A DNA stretch of 5,732 nucleotides from Candidatus Shapirobacteria bacterium UBA4809. Its GTDB lineage: Bacteria > Patescibacteriota > Microgenomatia > UBA12405. Position numbers and translations under genes: made by a program. Under the pieces are notes generated by a model. The model did no database searches. It saw only the letters and a list, made by a program, of their open reading frames with translations, and was not told the DNA's origin. Below, in pieces: positions 5,156 through 5,732 of this stretch; within the stretch, counting starts at the first letter, position 1; every line of letters begins with the position of its first letter. The stretch is from positions 1 to 5,732 of the forward strand of contig DHGB01000050.1 in the NCBI GenBank assembly GCA_002402535.1, given 5' to 3'.

Positions 5156-5732
5156 TATATTGCTAATTTATTAATTTTATTACAAATATCGGTAAAAATA
5201 GGTTCGATGGGGCGATTACCGTCGATATCAACAAAAAGACCTTTGGATTCAAAGTATTCCCGAATGGGAGTGATACCATCATCATAAAATTGCTGACGTG
5301 AAGTGATAGCCTCCGGAGTATTGTCAGTTCTATTCGAGTCTTGAAATTCCTGACCTAATTTATTCCGTCTAGCGGTGATTTCCTCAAATGTGACACTGAG
5401 ATGAATTAATAAAGAAAAGGGTAAATCTTTTTTCTTTAAATAATATTCCATATATTTGCCTTGGTTTAACACTCTTGGGAAACCATCAATAATAAAATTT
5501 TGATTGTTAATGGAATTTAATTTGGCGACTAAAATATCAAAAATTAAATCATCGGGAACTAATTTTCCATTATCAAGATATGATTTGGCTTCGTCGCCAA
5601 AACCATTACCAGCGGCAATTTCATCACGGAGAAGCTGACCCATGGATAAGTGAGTCAAATGATATTTTTCCGCGATAAGTTTAGCTTGAGTGGATTTGCC
5701 GCAGCCGCTCGGGCCGATGATAAAAAGATTTA
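5155..5732 (-). CDS. adk: Adenylate kinase, 5' end cut by the window
   Basis: Adenylate kinase interconverts ATP + AMP and 2 ADP. The reading frame runs to the window edge; 191 residues are visible and probably only two or three N-terminal residues are missing. The first visible residues NLFIIGPSGCGKSTQA form the P-loop (Walker A), a variant of the usual GxPGxGKGTQ. The NMP-binding region follows with HLSMGQLLRDEIAAG, then IIDGFPR, an Adk hallmark, and RTD with E and R further on, as in the RxDD...R pattern. The lid between RRNKLGQEF and RTD is short and lacks zinc cysteines, so this is the short-lid form. Adk normally lies between secY and map/infA in this operon, which supports the name. 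Another nucleoside monophosphate kinase is possible but less likely. The TAA stop overlaps the next ATG as TAATG. Confidence 0.92.
   Translation of the reverse strand, partial: NLFIIGPSGCGKSTQAKLIAEKYHLTHLSMGQLLRDEIAAGNGFGDEAKSYLDNGKLVPDDLIFDILVAKLNSINNQNFIIDGFPRVLNQGKYMEYYLKKKDLPFSLLIHLSVTFEEITARRNKLGQEFQDSNRTDNTPEAITSRQQFYDDGITPIREYFESKGLFVDIDGNRPIEPIFTDICNKINKLAI

Noticed and set aside
1..5732. CRISPR arrays, tRNA or rRNA genes, insertion sequences, frameshifted genes
   Set aside because: There are no repeated units, no RNA-gene folds and almost no non-coding space, and all genes are intact apart from the two cut by the window edges.

Overview
The window is a tightly packed, AT-rich bacterial segment in which every recognisable gene lies on the minus strand. 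In transcription order (right to left) it reads adk (5' end cut by the window edge), a ferredoxin/thioredoxin-like fusion, a cysteine desulfurase, infA, rpmJ, rpsM, rpsK, rpsD, rpoA, rplQ and the first 21 codons of rplM. This is the end of the spc operon and the alpha operon of a bacterial ribosomal-protein super-operon, running on into an rplM (L13) operon.

All stops are TAA or TGA. TGA ends infA and rplQ and no internal TGA has to be read through, so the code is standard (code 11), not the UGA-Gly code of Gracilibacteria/Absconditabacteria. Several traits would suit an uncultivated small-genome lineage of the Patescibacteria/CPR, for example Microgenomates: low GC, very short spacers, few Shine-Dalgarno sites, a 306-residue alpha subunit, and lysine-rich tails on S11, S13 and L17. 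That placement is inference from style and not proven by any marker here.

Layout: 5155-5732 adenylate kinase; 4535-5155 Fe-S/thioredoxin-like fusion (start overlaps the adk stop as TAATG); 3403-4542 group I cysteine desulfurase (overlaps the fusion by 8 nt); 3179-3382 IF-1; a 68-nt spacer with a near-consensus promoter; 2997-3110 L36; 2575-2991 S13; 2128-2562 S11; 1489-2118 S4; 553-1473 RNA polymerase alpha; 62-550 L17; 1-65 start of L13 (ATGA overlap with rplQ). No stretch longer than 68 nt is non-coding. I see no tRNA, rRNA, CRISPR array, insertion sequence or clear terminator.

Most of the window is ordinary translation and transcription machinery. The unusual part is the pair between adk and infA, where many bacteria carry map (methionine aminopeptidase). 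Here a cysteine desulfurase sits with an apparently co-translated protein that joins a two-cluster ferredoxin domain to a thioredoxin fold with a broken CxxC. The pair looks like a small sulfur- or Fe-S-handling module riding on ribosomal-protein expression. Its function is a hypothesis.
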